From Pegea sp. RAD2-039 (lineage: Eukaryota > Chordata > Thaliacea > Salpida > Salpidae): DNA of 64,000 nucleotides. The stretch spans positions 186,001 to 250,000 of the forward strand of contig JAQGEQ010000017.1 of assembly GCA_034620365.1 (NCBI GenBank), written 5' to 3'. Shown here piece by piece: positions 24,918 to 39,000 of this stretch. The first letter of the stretch is position 1. Each line of letters starts with the position of its first letter. The notes beneath the pieces are model-generated. The model was given only the letters and a program-made list of their open reading frames with translations, did not search any database and was not told the DNA's origin. Position numbers and translations under genes: made by a program.

Positions 24918-25156
24918 AGCAATGTCTGTCAGTATTGTAGATAGAAGTTGAACTTGCTCCCTGTGTACTCACAAATCATTTTGTGATTTACATATTGTTC
25001 AGTTTGCTGAATGACTTGTTGCTCTTCTAAAAGTTACAACGCTTTAGATTTTTATTTCTACGTTTTGCTGACTTCTATAAACAAATTAAAAAATAATCTA
25101 ATCTTCATGATTCTAACTTTTTATTTCAACAGAGTGTTTATCGACCCTTATTTAAA

Positions 25157-28100
25157 ATGAGGAATTTTTTCAAACTGACTTTTCTGCTTTTGGCTTGTAT
25201 CGCTGGAGTCAATTCAAATATCAGTGAAGATCAGATCACGGAAGTTATTAAAAGTATGAAAAGATAATTTACAACGCTCAGGTAAAAACGATCTTTTATT
25301 TTTATAGAATTGGTGTGCCCATTGGATAATTCAATGATGAAAAATGATGTTTGCTTAGAAGGAACAATCACTGAAGATGCTTGTCTTGAAAAATATTGCT
25401 GTTACTACAAACATTATGAAGTAAGTCTTCCAGCAGAGATGAAACAGAAGATGTTCAACTAAATTACTTTTTGAATTTTAGACAGGCGAGGGACGGTGTT
25501 TGAAATCAAAAGCTTATATCGAAGTAGCAGAAGAACTTAGCAAAATTTTCACAGTTGAATCAGAATCAAAGCAGAAATCACAGCAGAGTTTAGAGCAACG
25601 CACACTCTGTAATCTGTACAACATCGGATGTAACTTAATCGGTATATAATCTGCAAGAAGTCAGTAGAGAAAAATAAACTTTTCTATCATAGATCGAAAG
25701 CAGAATATTGTTTACGCTGATTCAATGCCAACGGCGAATGGTGAGTTAATTACTGAATCTCTTACAGATGTTTCTATTATAGAAAATAAATTTTTATTCA
25801 AACTTCAATTACAGGATGTTTTTGGCAAGATTGGAGCTCTTGGGGAAGCTGCAGACAAGGTTGTTACGCAAAACTTCAGACGAGATTCAGACGATGCAGC
25901 TGCATCTTTAAAGATGCAAGTTGTGATGGGTCTGATTTAGACTACAAGTAACAAAATCATTTTTACGATTCTAATACTTTCAGAAATACTTTAGAATTGC
26001 AACAAAATATAACTTTTTTCTAAAAACGTTGACATTTTTTATCAGGCAATGCGACTTCCCAATTGCAACTGATTGTGGATACTGGACAGGTTGGGGGGCA
26101 TATGGGGCTTGTAGTGCATCTTGTGGTGCTGGAGTTCGCCAAAGATCTAGAACTTGTGCTGGAAGCAATCCTGGAGAAGGGAGTAAGTTTCTAAATATTT
26201 TGAATTTATAATTTTTTGAATTGGTAACACATTCTGATGAAAAGTTTTATCATTTCTTGAATTGGTAACACATTCTGATAAAAATTTTTATAATTTCTTG
26301 AATTGGTAGATTGTATTGGTCCTGTGTCAGAGACAGTACCTTGTGAATCTCAGAGAAGATTAAACGCTGAATTCTCTGACTGGACTTCATGTAGCGCAAC
26401 TTGTGGAGAAGGAATACAAACTAGAACAGCGGTTTGTTACTTTTAATAAAATATGAAATACTTTTGATCAACTTTTGAAAATAATTAACTGATAAATAAG
26501 TTTAAAGATAAATAATTAAAGATTATTTTGAAGGTCGGTATTTGTGGAGCAGATGTTAACGAAAAAAGATCTTGTAAGATAAATGATTGTTGCTCAAAGC
26601 TTCCTTGGAGTGAATGGAGTCAGTGTTCTTCTTCATGTGGTGAAGTAAGTTTTCATTCACAGTTTTTTCTGTCCTTATTAAATAATGAATATTTTTTTCT
26701 TAAAATCTGTTTATATTTTGCCTAATTTTTATTTATGATATTGTTCAACTTAGTATCTTTGTGGCTTTATCTAGTAAGCGAGTGACTTCTAAATTTTTAA
26801 AGATTATAAACTTATAAATGCTTTGATTTGTAATTGTGAAAATTTCAGGGAACGAGAACAAGAAATCGAAGAGATAGTTGCAGTTATATTTCCTTAGAAT
26901 ATGAATCTGATAAATGCAATGTTGGGTATGCTGGTATGTAAGACTACTGATGTATTCATAGTTTATCATCATGAAACTTTTTTAAAGATTTCTGGATGAG
27001 TTGGACTCGATGGAGTACGTGTACAAGTAACTGTTTGTCAGGAAAACAACTTCGAACAAGGAGCAAGAGTTGTTCTGCTGAAGTTGAAGTAAGTTTCGTT
27101 TCTGAATTTCATTTCTTATATTAAACCAACTTGAACAGACACAAGAACAGTTGTGTGGAGTTGGTGGTAAATGGAGTGAATATACACAATGGTCTCAGTG
27201 TACAGCAACTTGTGGTGGTGGAATGAGATTTCGAACTCGATCTCATTCATGTCGTGAGTATTTCAAATAATTTGATGTTAAAAAGTTTAGATAATTACAA
27301 ATATAGTTTTGAAATTAAAATAATAAACTTTCAAAGAAGCATATTTGATTAATCTACCTTCTTAGTATAGAAGACTTAATCTTTATCTGTCTTTATACAA
27401 ATAAAACTTGCTAAAATTTGCTGTGAAAATCAATATTAATCAGTTAGTCTTAAAAACTTCGCTACTATATGAGTAATTGGAAATGGCATAACCTCTAAAA
27501 ATAGAAAATTATTTTCTGTAAAAAGTAAATAATCTAATGAAATAATTCAGAAACATTTTCTTATAATCTACCTATAACCGAAAGTGTTTTTTCGCAAAAA
27601 ACGTCACTATTAATAAACCGAAAGAAAACAACCATAATAGAAACTTTAAAAGCTAAAAAAGGATTTTACAAAAATAAAAAATATGATTTGAAAAAATCAC
27701 ATAAATTTATTTAAATTTTAGCTGAAGATGTCGATTTTAACGGAGAACAACGAGAAACAGGAAGTTGTAATGATGGAGAATGCTGCGTTACTAATTGGAC
27801 AAACTGGGGTAGTTGTAGTGTTAGTTGTAACTCTGGAGTACAAACAAGAAGCTTGATGTACTCAGGAAATTGTAAAAACAGAAACAATGAGATAGATAGA
27901 CGAGTAAGATAAAAAACAAGCAAACAAAATGACTTTTAAAAAACATTATTTAATAAAAGTAGAAATAAACAATTCTAAAAAAAGTTTCCAAAAGTAAGAA
28001 ATTTATTGATTTTAAAGCCATGTAATGCTGGATCTGGATTTTGGCAACAATGGTCACCATTTGGGTCATGTTCCAGCACCTGTAACGGAAGAAAGACTAG

Positions 28101-31100
28101 ACAACGAACTCACTCTTGCACAGGAATGTCTCAGTTTGATTCTGAATCATGTGGAGTTAATACTGCATTAGCTTTTAAAAACTGGGGACAGTGGTCAGAC
28201 TGTAGTAGGTCATGCGGCGGAGGATCACGAGTAAGAAGTCGCACAAATGCTTGCAGTGGACAAACTGAAAATGAAAAACAGTTAGTTTCAAACTCACAGC
28301 TTTTCACCCTGTTTGCAATCTTACTTAAATTTCTATTTTAGAATCTGTAACACTGACCCAGGGTACTATCTAACACCTGGTTCCTGGTCTACATGCTCTA
28401 GTTCATGTTCAGGAGGTACACAATACAGAGAATCCCTACATACTTGCGGACTGCCTGTCAAGCGTGAAGTACAAACTTGTGGAAACACAGGATCATATAG
28501 CAACTGGTCTATGTGGTCTCAATGCTCATCTACTTGTAGTGGACAAAAAGTAAATTAAAAATAAAATAACAATTAGTATAAAATTGATCTACTTTTTCAA
28601 AACATTATTTAAAAAAGTTTATGAAATATTTATCAGACTCGAAGCAAGACTAACTCTTGTGGTGGTGCTCCTATTGTTGAAAATGAAAGTTGTGGTTCAG
28701 GTGGTCAATTCGGTTCCTGGAGTAAATGGAGTGTCTGCTCTCAATACTGCACTGGAGGTAAACATTGAAAACAGTTTTTAGTTTTTTGCTAGCGAAACTG
28801 AAAATGATTTTTTCTAGCTTGAAAGATTGCACAGATAAAAATATTTTTGTTAATTTGCTTCAGGTACTCGAAGACGCAGTCGTCTGCATAGTTGCGGACT
28901 ACCTGCTGACATTGAAACAGAACCATGTGGAAGAGGTCCATTCTTTAATGACTGGTCAAGCTGGTCTTCTTGTACAAAGACTTGTGGAGGAGGATCAACT
29001 ACTCGTGTAAGAAGAGGAATGTGCGGTGCAGAAAATCAATCAGAGGTATTTTAAAAGATTATCAAAATATTTTAATCAATTTTAACGAAATCATTAAACA
29101 ATTACAGAATAAACAATGTGGAGAAGCATCTTGTTGTGTTATTAACAGTTGGGGTACTTGGGGCTCTTGCTCTGTATCTTGTGGTGTTGGAGAAAGAGTT
29201 CGTTACCAAACAAGTACTTGCTCAGCTGGTCAGCCAGTCGATGTACAAACTGAAGCCTGTAACAGTGGAGGTAATTTGTAAAACGCATGCTACTTCAGTT
29301 TTATTATTAACTTGCAATAGAATAAAAACTAATATGAATCGAAATTGCTTTTTTAGAGGGATACTTTGTTGATCAGTGGTCTAGATGGAGTGAATGTACA
29401 TCACAATGTGGTGGAGGACTTCAGGAAAGAACTCGCACACACTCGTGCAAAGGTGTAGTAGAAGAAACACAAGCATGTAATGAGATGGCATGTGCCCGAT
29501 TCGATATGTGGGGTCCATGGGGAAGTTGCTCATCTTCTTGTAGTAGAGGTCTTTGTTGTTTTTCATCTAATCTAGATGCTGTTATTCAAATGTTTTAACT
29601 CTTTCTCATTTAAAGGAGTGAAAAGGCGAAACCGAAGATGCATTGACGGTCTTGTTGGAGCTTTTGGTTGTAATGGTCGATCTGTAGAAGTTGCTGATTG
29701 TGTTTCTGATGCTTCAGCTATATCATGGCAACAATGGTCTTACTGGTCAACTTGCACGGTATATGTTTGTATTAAATAATTACGTGATTTACTTGCTTTA
29801 AATATTTGTAGTTCCTTTGATTGATATCCTTGATTTTGGGAAATTTCACTTATTTAATTGAGTTTAATGTTTTTAGGCATCTTGTGGTGGTGGAACCCAT
29901 TCAAGATCAAGAAGTCATCCCTGCTTAGAAACAGAAACTGAAGTTGAAGTTTGTAACGTTAACCCTGGAGCATATGGAGAATGGACAGCATGGACAAGTT
30001 GTACTAAATCATGTGGTGGTGGTTTACAGTACCGAGAAAGAACTCATTCATGTACCTTGCAAACTGAGAAACAAACACAGCAATGTAACACTGATCTTGG
30101 TACTTTCTATGAGTGGTCAACTTGGTCTACTTGTTCTGTATCATGTGGTCAAGGTGTGAGAACAAGAGTAAGTCTTAGAAATTTGCTGAACTGAGCTTGA
30201 AGTTATGTTTGAAACTATAGATGCGAGAACATTCTTGCAAATCTGAAGGTGATACTGAAATAGCTGTTTGTACTTCAACATCTGATAGTTATAGTGAATG
30301 GGAAAGTTGGTCGACTTGTTCAGCTTCTTGTGATGAAGGCATTCATACAAGACAGAGATTCCCTCTTTGTGGAGGCAGACCTGAGTCTGAAAGCAAAGTC
30401 AGGACTTTTGTGTCTTGATATAATTATCTAAAGTTGATTGTTTTTATCAGAAATGTATGAATATGGCTTGCAGTCGGTGGACTGAATGGAACAGTTGGGG
30501 TGTTTGCTCTTCTAGTTGTAATGATGGAATTCAGACTAGAACGAGAAGTTGTAAAGCTGGTATGATTGATTCAGTTGGTTGTCAAGGCAATGCTTTCGAG
30601 ACAAAATCTTGTTCGAATCAACAAAATCGTGAAAATACTTATTCTGAGTGGCAATTCATCTCACAATGTTCAGTTAGCTGCGGAGAAGGAACTAGAAGAA
30701 GGTAAGAAGATTCTACTTCAAACTAACTTCAGTTCCGAATTTCATATTTTATTTGCTGTTTCAGACGTCGTGACAGCCTCTGTGTTGGGCCTCAAATTGA
30801 GACTGTTACTTGCTATGCTGCTGGAAGCCAAATGTCAGAATGGTCCACGTGGAGTTCCTGCTCTGCTTCTTGTGGTCTGGGTGAACAAACTCGTACAAGA
30901 AGAGATTATTGTTCCAATAAATTAGATAGCGAATCTAAGCCTTGTAGTGGTGGTCAAGGTAGTTACATCTTGCTTCTTTAATTTATATTTTTGAGTTGAT
31001 TTTGTATTAAAGGTGGATTTGATAGCTGGAGTAAATGGTCCACATGCACAAAACAGTGCGGTGGTGGAACACAAGACAGAGCTCGAGTTAACATATGCAC

Positions 31101-31857
31101 GAATGAAGTACAAACTGGTAGACAAAATTGTAACACTCAAGCTTGTGGAAGCAGCATATCAGTGATCTCTGGAAACCAGGGAGGTAGTTCAGTCATCTCT
31201 GGAAGCCAGGGAGGTAGCTCAGTGATCTCTGGAAGCCAGGGAGGCAGCTCAGTGACTTCTGGAAGCCAGGGGAATGATAATGATAGTGCTTGGTCTAATT
31301 GGAGTGAATGTAGCGTTTCTTGTGGCGAAGGAGTTACTGTAAGCTTGTTGAGCATCTTTATAAAAGTTCAAAACCAAAATTAGACATATAGACTTCATTT
31401 TGACTTGTTTCAATAGACTCGTGAAAGATCTTGTAGCAAGAAATTAAATAAAGATCGATGTGATGTTGATGGTGGTCTCGCTAGTGAGCAGAAGTTATGT
31501 AACTTAGGTGAGTTTCTGTTTGTCTTTAAAGTGATGCGCTTTATTTGAAGATTAACTTGAAGCATTTTGATTAAAGGTGATTGTTGTGCGATGGCTTCAA
31601 GAAAATGGATGGGTTGTTGTGATGAGAATGGCGAAAATATGCAAATTATGATTGGTGGTAATAGATGTACAAAGAAATGGGAGTACAAACTTGTACCCTG
31701 TAGTGGAAAAGCAAGATCAAGCAAATGGTTTGTTACTTGATTGTAACTTTCTCTTCAGTAATTTCTGGTTTAGTCCTTCAGATGAAAGTTAATTTTTTTT
31801 GTTTCTTACAGCTCTTCCAACCTTACAATCCTTAGACGGATTGGAATCGCTGTTTAA
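25157..31857 (+). CDS. TSP-B: secreted trefoil-like + thrombospondin type-1 repeat protein, 27 exons
   Basis: Exons: 25157-25253, 25308-25420, 25482-25641, 25693-25740, 25815-25947, 26046-26182, 26310-26431, 26534-26644, 26849-26933, 26988-27088, 27139-27253, 27722-27903, 28018-28280, 28342-28549, 28637-28757, 28864-29045, 29108-29270, 29357-29548, 29616-29758, 29877-30167, 30221-30397, 30451-30701, 30765-30958, 31013-31338, 31417-31507, 31577-31727, 31812-31857. All in phase: 1400 aa. Signal peptide (residues 1-20), trefoil-like domain with CCYY, spacer, atypical first module ([10 protein letters not shown]), about 24 further TSP1 modules, and the C-terminal WMGCC domain. It lacks the three-module cassette of TSP-A exons 10-11 but has two extra modules near the end (exons 24-25), separated by a Gly/Ser repeat. 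Much of exons 13-20 and 23-24, with introns, is nearly identical to TSP-C. Poly(A) signal at 31964. Probably a matrix or surface protein; function not known. Confidence 0.9.
26214..26309 (+). repeat. Intronic tandem repeat, about 42-bp unit, two copies plus partial
   Basis: Intron 6 of TSP-B consists largely of a unit starting AATTGGTAACACATTC and ending TTTCTTG. The final partial unit reads AATTGGTAG and supplies the splice acceptor of exon 7. TSP-C has the same array with one more unit. Confidence 0.85.
31150..31273 (+). repeat. Coding 30-bp repeat (Gly/Ser linker) in TSP-B exon 24
   Basis: Four units encode [10 protein letters not shown] with small changes, joining two TSP1 modules. The matching place in TSP-C (41714-41900) has more units and more variation; TSP-A lacks the exon. 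Confidence 0.88.
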
Positions 31858-34800
31858 AAAGCCTGCCTTAGTTGAAATTATTGGCTTTTAACAGTGGAAT
31901 ATTATAAAATCAAATAATATGTTATTCAGATAGTTAAAATTAGTAAAAATTTATTGAAAATTGAATAAAACTTTGCATTGAAAATATATATCTGTGTTTT
32001 TTGAGAGTAAAAATTAGCAAGAAGTTTACAACCAGTAAAGAATATTATAGAAAAAATCTTGACTTTTCAAAAGTAGATAAATCATAGAATGCTGCTCTGC
32101 AAGTTGAAGAGATCTCAAAAGTTGAAGAGATATCAAAAGTTGAAGAGATATCAACAGATTTATCTTGTAATTTTCTATTTTATTAAATATTTATTTTGTT
32201 ACAAAACCCAGAAAATGAAAATATGAATTATTGTCTGAAAGTTAATAGCATCAAATAAGTCCCATAGTATTTTAAACACTGAACTGCAATTTCTTGCAAT
32301 TTGATCTTTTAACTGCAATAAAGAAACAATTTTTCTGCAAACGATATTGCAGCATTTAAACAAAAGTAGATATTTGCAAAATTGTAGCAACTTGAATATT
32401 TGTTGGCACCTTGCAAATTATCTGAAGTCGTATTTAGAATAACCTTAAATGGTATTTCTATCACAGCAAGTCTAATAAACATAATCACTAAAAACATGAT
32501 TTTACTTTTGAATAAAAATAACTTTGAAGATATAAACGATCGGTTTTTAAGAAATTTTATTCCCAGTTTTTTGGGAAACTCATTGGTTATAAACATTTGT
32601 TTAAAATTTTGTTAACAGTTTATTTAATACTTTTTCCTATATAAACAGAAAGTTTATTTCATAAGGGCAATATTTGATATATCTAAAGAATAATTTATGT
32701 ATTAAGTGAATGTTGAAACCAAAAGATTATTGTTGTACGCTGGTATATCTAAGAAAAGATCTTAATAAAACATGAGAGATTTCTTTTCTCTTCCTTATAG
32801 AGTCACAACTCTTAAAATGATTGACCACCATCAATTAGTATTTTGTATTCTGAATACTTTAGATTTTGTGAAAATTAGATTTATTGTTATTTCAACTTTT
32901 TGTTTGAATCAAAACTTCCTAAAACTTTGATTATATGTATCAAGTTAAAATCCTGAAAAAATCAATAAAATGTAAATAACCATTCTACATTTTCGAATAT
33001 AATTCAAAACAATTTTGTTTAGAAAAAAAGACTGTTTAAAAAAACTGATAATATTTAGCAGTTTTATCTATTTACTTTATTTAACGCATGGCTGTAAATG
33101 ATAATTATACAGCTCTTATAGCAAACAAAAACAAAACAATATTAGTAGATTGATAATAAAAAGGTCTTAAGTATCACAATTCAATATAATCATTGTAGAA
33201 AGAATAAAAAGTATTGAATCCATAAAACTATCTTTTAAGATAGCTTCACAAAAACATATAATATTTAGTTTTTAAGGCAATGTCTAGCAGCTATAAATAC
33301 CAATTTGATATTTTAGTTTCTTGTATTACAATTCATATAGAGCGAAGTATTTAATAAAAAACTTATTTCAAATATCGTTTTTTGAACTATTGAAAACAAA
33401 CTAAAAAATAATTTTTCTAAATTATAATTACACTTCTTATGATACAGAAAAATTATAAAGAAATTAATAAATAATCAAAAATTACTTTATCTTTTAAATT
33501 GGAAATTAATAGTTTAAAGAAATCAAATTAAAAAAGTTCTTGATGAATATGTTTTTGATGATAAGCGAGTTTTTAGACCTTTTTAATGAATTGAAGTGAA
33601 ATTAAATTCAAAATTTATTATATGTAAAACCTTTGTAGTTTAATAAAAGTAATTTGACTCAATTCAATTTTTTGTAATTCTGTAAGATGAGAAACAATAA
33701 AGAACAAGAAGAAAATTTTTGGTAAAAATCTAAAATTCAATTTTAAAAGTTCAATTTTTTCAAAAGAATTTATATTTGATACAATCTTATTTGCTAAAAA
33801 TATTTTGAAGTAAGCAAACCACTTTATGTTTAAATCCTTTTTCTGCAACCTACTGAGTATTTAATCATTCAAAACAGAAGATTTTATAAAGTTAATAATT
33901 TTAATAATACATCAGATAAGGAAAGATTTATGTTTGATATTGATCTACAAGTTACAAGATCTAGATCACTCTTGATTAGTGAACAACTTCTCTTTAAAAG
34001 TAAATAAAATGTTGAAAAGTATCTTTAAACATTTCAAGAATAATATAAATAAACACCAGAAGGTGTAAACACCAGAATCCTAATTCTCAGCCACCTGTAA
34101 AGTTTTCTCATTTGCATAACACCAACTAGCTAGTTTATTGTAGCGCACTTGTTTATCGAGTTTGTAATCTATCTGATAAGCAATCTAGTAACAATTATAT
34201 TTCAATTAAGATAAAATTTTGTTTCGGGATAAATTATTAAAAGTTCCAATTTGCTCAAGTTAGTAATTCCATCTTTGAAATTTTTAAAAATTTATTCAGC
34301 TTCAAATTTTCAGTTAATATTTTCATGAAAACTTTTAAAATTACTTCACATATTTTCACGGACCTTGGATTCCAGTTTAATAATCTCTGGATTGTGTTGT
34401 GATGAAAAACAAATCAAACCTTTTAAATGTTTGATCCTCAAAAAATGTTTGATAATATCTAGAAGTAAATTGCATACTTTGAAATATGCTTGTAGTTTCA
34501 AACGTCACAAAATAGTTGATTCAAGTGTCGTGTGCAGCTTGCAAAAAGTTAATTTATAAAATTGTTCAATTTTCAAGTATCTTGTAAAACCTGTTAATGA
34601 ACTTATTTCAACCGCAAGTTCACATCGGTTCACTACATTTGATCTAATGCATGTTTTATACAAACATATCAGAACTCATTGCCTGGTACGATTCGAATTG
34701 CCTCCGGGGTAAGTTGATTTAGTTTGAGGTTTATTTGAGTTTACGATCTAAAAATGACTCTTTTAAAAATTCAGTTTATAAATAAAGAAAATTATAAAAC

Positions 34801-35851
34801 ATAAATTGACAATTTATTAATTCTAAATTTAATTATTATTGTAATTATAAGACTTTTGCTTTTATAAAAATGGATTTAATTCCATGATTTTCAAACTTCC
34901 ACAAAATTTTATTTTTTATGTTTTTATTGATGTTCATTAAAAGCAGTCGATAAAGTTTAATAAAAGTTCATGTAGTCGAGAGTTTTTGTCTACAATTCGT
35001 AATTTCATGAATAAATATTAAATACACATTAAATACTACACAGTTTTCTTGATACAGATAAAATTATAAGTTTAATTAGATAATCTATTTTCAATTGAAT
35101 TTTTAAGCTTACAAATAATTTGCGAGACTTTAATTTTACAAAAGTTCAAACTTTTCCGATTTTGAATAATTAATACATCTTATTATTAGACTATTTAAAA
35201 AGCAAAAGTATTTGATAATAATTTTTAAACAACTTGCTCAATATTTGTTAATTGTTCTTTTTAAATAATGTTTTTAAATATACAAATATATAAACTGTAT
35301 TTTTACAGTTTTATAAATTTTCTTAAAAGTAGAAACCTTCTAAAATTATCTCAAATATTTTTTATTAAACTTTAAATTTTGGTTTTTAAATTTAAGAAGT
35401 TAAGAATGTTATTGAATGTCTTAATAGTTAAGCTTTGTATCAAATTTATTTCTCAGCAACTATTGCCTAACAACTGCAGGATGCAAACGGAAGCCAACAA
35501 GCAATTTGATATGTTTGCAGGCTATCTAAATGTTACTGCAATTTAAAGTACCATGTCTAAATTCTTCTAAATACTTTTCACTGTCTTTTAGATTACCACA
35601 AAATTAAACGAGTTAACATAAATTTAAAACTATTTTTTTTTAAATATGACTAATATTATTATATTTTTAATCTGTTAAAAAAATAATCTTCTTTATAGTA
35701 AACGCTTTTTTTTTTCTTTTTTATGATAGGTTTATAGTGAATGCAGCACTATATTGATATTGCAGCATTCAGTATCATCATGTTCAAAGTACAAAACTGA
35801 CTCGACCAGTTTTTAACCAAAAAAATAAATTTATGCTAATCACTAAATCTG
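31858..35851. other. Intergenic between TSP-B and TSP-C
   Basis: TSP-B poly(A) signal AATAAA at 31964-31969. At 32101-32160 there are three copies of an 18-bp unit (GTTGAAGAGATATCAAAA). The remainder is AT-rich with only accidental open frames (for example 32199-32596, both strands), and I see no element or gene in it. Confidence 0.45.
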
Positions 35852-35860
35852 TATATATAG
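35852..35860 (+). promoter_or_regulatory. TATA-like box upstream of TSP-C
   Basis: TATATATAG, 169 bp upstream of the TSP-C start codon. CTTTTAG 8 bases before the start codon could be the acceptor of a 5' UTR intron, as proposed for TSP-B. Inference. Confidence 0.4.
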
Positions 35861-36020
35861 AGGCGATCTACGAAAAAGAGTGAAAGTCTTTAAAGCTTCT
35901 GTTGGAGCTTGCAGATTTTCTATTTCAAATTATTCTTACTTTATATTATACTTTAAAACTAATAACTTTTACTAGTTATTAATTTATATAAAACAAAAAC
36001 GTTTTCTTTTAGCTTTCAAT

Positions 36021-39000
36021 ATGAGTTATTCATTTAAGTTATCTCTGCTAACTTTATTTATTATTTTGGCAACTATCGTCTGTTGTCATGGTGATGATGA
36101 AATTGAAGATAAGATCAAACGTAGGTTTTCTGAGTTTATATTTTAAACATTTTTGTCGAATATACGATCCACAGAATTGGCATGCCCGTTCAAGAAGTCA
36201 CTCTTACAAAGTCCTACATGTTTAGAAGGTGAGGAACTGACGAAGGAAGCTTGTGAAAAGCGGTTTTGTTGCTACTACAAACACCATTTGGTAAAAAGCA
36301 GTATTCAGTTACTTAAATGATTAACTTTGTTCGATTATAGACTGGAGAAGAAAGTTGTTTGAAACCGAAACTGGTTGACGACATCACAGATGAATTGAGT
36401 AATTCTTACAAACTCATTTCGGCATCAAGGAAGAAATCACGTCAAAGTTTGAGTATGAAAACTCTTTGCACTCTTTACAATATCGGATGTTCTTCAATAA
36501 GTAAGGATTGAAAAAGAGTTAAGAATATTTTAACAATCGCATCTTTGTTTCAGGCAACAACAGATATGTCAACGCCGATCCTGAACCAGTAGAAAGTAAT
36601 TGACTTCGTGTCCGTGTTTTCATAATTAAATCACTAAAAAAAGATTTTAAACAACAAAATGAAGGATTTTGAGTGAAAATAAACGAAGTATGAACTGCAG
36701 GTTGTAGATGGCAAGTCTGGAGTGCATGGGGAACTTGTAAACAAGGATGCTACGAGAAATTCCGAACTAGATTCCGAAGATGTACCTGTTTAAATCCAGG
36801 TGTTCAATGCAACGGTGCTGATATGGATTACAAGTAAAGATCATTCTTAGTTTGAAAGAATCTATCTTACATCTATATTTTGACAGAAAATGCACAGAGT
36901 CATTTGAAACTGATTGTGGATACTGGACAGGTTGGGGGGCATATGGGGCTTGTAGTGCATCTTGTGGCGCTGGAGTTCGCCAAAGATCTAGAACTTGTGC
37001 TGAAAGCAATCCTGGTGAAGGAAGTAAGTTTCTAAATATTTTGAATTTATCATTTCTTCAATTGGTAACACATTCCGATAAAAAGTTTTATAATTTCTTG
37101 AATTGGTAACACATTCCGATGAAAAGTTTTATAATTTCTTGAATTGGTAACACATTCCGATGAAAAGTTTTATAATTTCTTGAATTGGTAGATTGTATTG
37201 GTCCTGTGTCAGAGACAGTACCTTGTGAATCTCAGAGAAGATTAAACGCTGAATTCTCTGACTGGACTTCATGTAGCGCAACTTGTGGAGAAGGAATACA
37301 AACTAGAACAGCGGTTTGTTACTTTCAATAAAATATGAAATACTTTTAATCAACTTTTGAAAATAATTAATTGATAAATAAGTTTAAAGATAAATAATTA
37401 AAGATTATTTTGAAGGTCGGTATTTGTGGAGCAGATATTAACGAAAAAAGATCTTGTAAGATAAATGATTGTTGCTCTAATCTTCCTTGGAGTGAATGGA
37501 GTCAGTGTTCTTCTTCATGTGGTGAAGTAAGTTTTTCAATTACAGCAACTATACAATCTGATCTTGCTATAAAAACTTCAATATAAAAGATTTGATTTTT
37601 TTTTATTTTCTTTTCAATCAAAATTTGTTTAATGTTGACAGGGAAGTAGGATGAGATCTCGTCAAAATACTTGTAACTACCTTCAACCAGAATTAGATTT
37701 CGCCAAATGTAATGGAGCCACCATTGGTAATTAACTTTACAAAATGTATTTTTTTTAAAATGGCCCGCAGCTTTATATAACTTTGATTCAAACTTTAAGA
37801 AAATTAAAAGAGAAGTTTTTTGTGAAAAAATGAAACTTGTTTCTAGAAAAAGATTAAAAAATTTCGTTTATTAAAGACTCATGGATGAATTGGACTGGAT
37901 GGAGCATATGTACAAGTGCATGCTTATCCGGAACAAGGATGAGAACTAGAGGAAAGATATGTTCATCTCAACAAGAGGTGGTTTAGTTTATTTTTTACAT
38001 TTTTTTAACAACAAAATCACATCAGAAACAAAATGAAAAATGTGGGACAGAAGGCGAATGGAGTGATTATACTCAATGGTCAGTTTGTAGTAAATCTTGT
38101 GGTGGTGGAAGTAGATCTCGAATAAGATACTATTCTTGTCGTAAGTTTGATTCAAGATCTTGTTTAAAACTACAAATTGTGATGAAATATTTGACTGAAA
38201 TCAGCTGTTTGATCTTTCAGCGGAAGATTTGGCTTCTTCATCTTCAGAAGATCGACAAGTTGAAGCCTGCAACTCAACTCCATGTTGTAGTATTGGAAGC
38301 TGGTCTAATTGGAGTTCTTGTAGTGTTAGTTGTGGCTCTGGAGTTCAAACAAGATCTCGATCATATGAAGGACAATGTGCTTTGACTTTGGGTAGACAAA
38401 CTGAAAGCAATCAAATGGTGAAGATTTGATTTAAAAACTTTAATCATAAATTCAGATTTGAATATTAAATTCACAAAAAACATTTCTTATTAGGTATGTT
38501 ATGCTGACCCAGGAAGCTGGCAGCAATGGTCACCATTTGGGTCATGTTCCAGCACCTGTAACGGAAGAAAGACTAGACAACGAACTCACTCTTGCACAGG
38601 AATGTCTCAGTTTGATTCTGAATCATGTGGAGTTAATACTGCATTAGCTTTTAAAAACTGGGGACAGTGGTCAGACTGTAGTAGGTCATGCGGCGGAGGA
38701 TCACGAGTAAGAAGTCGCACAAATGCTTGCAGTGGACAAACTGAAAATGAAAAACAGTTAGTTTCAAACTCACAGCTTTTCACCCTGTTTGCAATCTTAC
38801 TTAAATTTCTATTTTAGAATCTGTAACACTGACCCAGGGTACTATCTAACACCTGGTTCCTGGTCTACATGCTCTAGTTCATGTTCAGGAGGTACACAAT
38901 ACAGAGAATCCCTACATACTTGCGGACTACCTGTCAAGCGTGAAGTACAAGCTTGTGGAAACACAGGATCATATAGCAACTGGTCTATGTGGTCTCAATG

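Noticed and set aside
31137-31355. Minus-strand proline-rich frame opposite the TSP-B linker
   Set aside because: Antisense of the Gly/Ser coding repeat; periodic by construction.
32199-32615. Overlapping frames on both strands after TSP-B
   Set aside because: Low-complexity AT-rich translations (Ile, Phe, Asn, Lys) with no conserved motif.
34660-34720. tRNA-like box B (ATTCGAATTGCC)
   Set aside because: No box A at suitable distance and no cloverleaf arms.
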